Shown here piece after piece: positions 4,387 through 5,508 of a stretch of DNA of 5,508 nt. The stretch comes from Elusimicrobiota bacterium (GTDB lineage Bacteria > Elusimicrobiota > Elusimicrobia > UBA1565 > UBA9628), in NCBI GenBank assembly GCA_023700845.1, contig JAMPYD010000162.1, positions 1 through 5,508 of the forward strand, given 5' to 3'. The first letter of the stretch is position 1. Each line of letters starts with the position of its first letter. Below the pieces are notes generated by a model. That model worked only from the letters and a program-made list of their open reading frames with translations. It was not told where the DNA came from and made no database searches. Made by a program: the position numbers and the translations under genes.

Positions 4387-5508
4387 CAGTCGAGCAGGAC
4401 CTCGGGCATCGACCTCTGCAGAAGGCCTCGCCAGCGGCGCGCGGTTCCGGCCAGCAGGGCGTCGAGCGGCGCGAAATCGTCGGTGAGAACGGGGACGCCC
4501 TCGAGGTCCCGGGGCGCCGGCCGCAGCTCGCGGCTCAGCATCAGCGCGACCTCCCGCGACGAGCGCTCGGGCGCCGCGGGCGGGCCCGCGGCGAGCGGGC
4601 CGTCGGACGCGAAGAGCAGGACGTTGGCGAGCCCGTCGGTCGGCTCGCTGGCGACGAAGGCGCGCACGTGCGGGAACGTTTCCGACAGGGTGAGGTACAC
4701 GGCCTTCCAGGCCCGGTCGTCGGGCGAGGTCACCGCGGTCACGAGGTTGATCGCGAACACCCCGTCCCGCGTCAGGGAGGCCTTCACGCGCCCGAACGCC
4801 TCGGTCGTGAACAGGTGCGAGGGCGGCGACTCGGCGCCGAACGCGTCGAGGAAGGCGAGGTCCCACGGCCCGTGGCCCGCCTCGAGCAGGGCTCGGCCGT
4901 CGCCGATGACGACCTTGCCCTTCGGCTTGAAGCCGAAGTCCTCGAAGGCGGCCGCGGCGATCACGGGATCGATCTCGAAGGAATCCACGGTCAGGCCGCG
5001 GCGCTCGAGCGCCTTGGGCAGCAGGCCGGCGCCGAGGCCGACGACGAGCGCCTTCCTCGCGCCGGGGCGCAGGGCGCGCGACCACTCGAGCGCGCGGATG
5101 TACTGAGATTCGCTTTCCCCCTCCGGCAGCTCCATCACGGACTGGCTCGTGCCGCCCACGAGCAGGTATCGCTTGCTCGCGTTGTCCATCACGACGATCC
5201 GGCCGTAGGCCGACTCGCGCGCCGACAGGGCGTGGCGCAGCTTCGGCGCGGGCATCAGCATCAGCCCGACGCAGGCGGCGCACGCCGACAGCTGCCCGAT
5301 GGGAAGCGCGCGCAGGGACAGCCACGAGCCGAGCGCTCCGAGCAGCATGAGGAGCAGGGCGATCCCGTACAGGATCCTGGAGATGGGCAGGTGCGGGATC
5401 AGGACGAAGCCCGTGAGCACCGCGCCGAGCACGCTTCCGGCGGTGGAGACGGCCCAGGCGTCCCCGGATTTGCGCCCCGAGTCGAACGCGCCGGTGGCCG
5501 TGAGGCGC
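4386..5508 (-). CDS. Membrane-anchored spermidine-synthase-like protein, partial
   Basis: This is the C-terminal 373 residues of a gene that runs past the window's end; the frame is open to base 5507, so the GTG at 5430-5432 is an internal Val codon rather than the start. The visible part begins with membrane segments: AWAVSTAGSVLGAVLTGFVL, then ILYGIALLLMLLGALGSWL, then a third near ACAACVGLMLMPAP. A spermidine-synthase-type methyltransferase fold follows, with the SAM-site motif VVGLGAG (155-161), acidic FEIDP (177-181), GDGRALLE (202-209) and LDAFGAESPPSHLFT (220-234). It ends with TDDFAPLD, common in this membrane-fused family. Compared with true spermidine synthases, the first active-site Asp (in LDAF) is present. 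The second Asp of the usual D-x-x-D-P motif is not, so polyamine synthesis should not be assumed. It is translationally coupled to hflX (TGATG). Confidence 0.85.
   Translation of the reverse strand, partial: RLTATGAFDSGRKSGDAWAVSTAGSVLGAVLTGFVLIPHLPISRILYGIALLLMLLGALGSWLSLRALPIGQLSACAACVGLMLMPAPKLRHALSARESAYGRIVVMDNASKRYLLVGGTSQSVMELPEGESESQYIRALEWSRALRPGARKALVVGLGAGLLPKALERRGLTVDSFEIDPVIAAAAFEDFGFKPKGKVVIGDGRALLEAGHGPWDLAFLDAFGAESPPSHLFTTEAFGRVKASLTRDGVFAINLVTAVTSPDDRAWKAVYLTLSETFPHVRAFVASEPTDGLANVLLFASDGPLAAGPPAAPERSSREVALMLSRELRPAPRDLEGVPVLTDDFAPLDALLAGTARRWRGLLQRSMPEVLLD

Noticed and set aside
3463..5106. 547-codon plus-strand open frame
   Set aside because: It is antisense to hflX and the synthase-like gene, has the low-complexity Ala/Arg/Asp/Leu composition of a GC-rich shadow frame, and lacks any recognisable domain.
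4387..5325. Upstream extension of the hflX reading frame
   Set aside because: The extra residues are an Arg/Ala-rich out-of-frame reading of the synthase-like gene; HflX homology begins only after ATG 4386.

Overview
This is a high-GC bacterial chromosomal segment in which every supported gene lies on the minus strand, so the biological reading order runs from high to low coordinates. The proteins are standard bacterial housekeeping families: HflX, PlsY, GpsA, a DUF151 nuclease, HU and a small MerR-type regulator. A tRNA-Pro without an encoded CCA end follows them. I see no phage, plasmid, insertion sequence or CRISPR signal. The lineage cannot be fixed from the sequence. The gene mix and the HU sequence would suit a high-GC Elusimicrobiota or deltaproteobacterial-type genome, but this is a guess from memory of such proteins.

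Layout in transcription order. (1) 5508-4386: C-terminal part of a membrane-anchored spermidine-synthase-like protein, cut by the window edge. (2) 4386-3085: hflX, joined to the previous gene by TGATG. (3) A 55-bp gap of lower GC. (4) 3029-2424: plsY, then 2440-1457: gpsA, overlapping by 17 bp. (5) 1444-824: a bifunctional-nuclease (DUF151) gene, 12 bp further on. (6) 827-567: HU, overlapping it by 4 bp (ATGA). (7) 561-190: a MerR-type regulator starting at GTG, 5 bp further on. (8) About 100 bp of non-coding DNA with a likely promoter. (9) 90-19: tRNA-Pro(GGG).

The tight spacing suggests two transcription blocks, or one long one. An upstream pair, the synthase-like gene and hflX, may continue into plsY-gpsA-DUF151-HU-merR. 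PlsY and GpsA act in the same pathway: GpsA makes sn-glycerol 3-phosphate and PlsY acylates it to lysophosphatidic acid, the first committed step of phospholipid synthesis. The last three genes encode a nuclease-fold protein and two DNA-binding proteins, with no obvious biochemical link to lipids.

I do not see a clear undescribed system. The most unusual local structure is a perfect 17-bp inverted repeat that extends the tRNA-Pro acceptor stem by 10 bp into leader and trailer. Other points worth a look are a G8 tract in the putative tRNA promoter spacer, a Shine-Dalgarno for gpsA written inside a PlsY active-site motif, and a hexanucleotide repeat coding the charged tail of the DUF151 protein.
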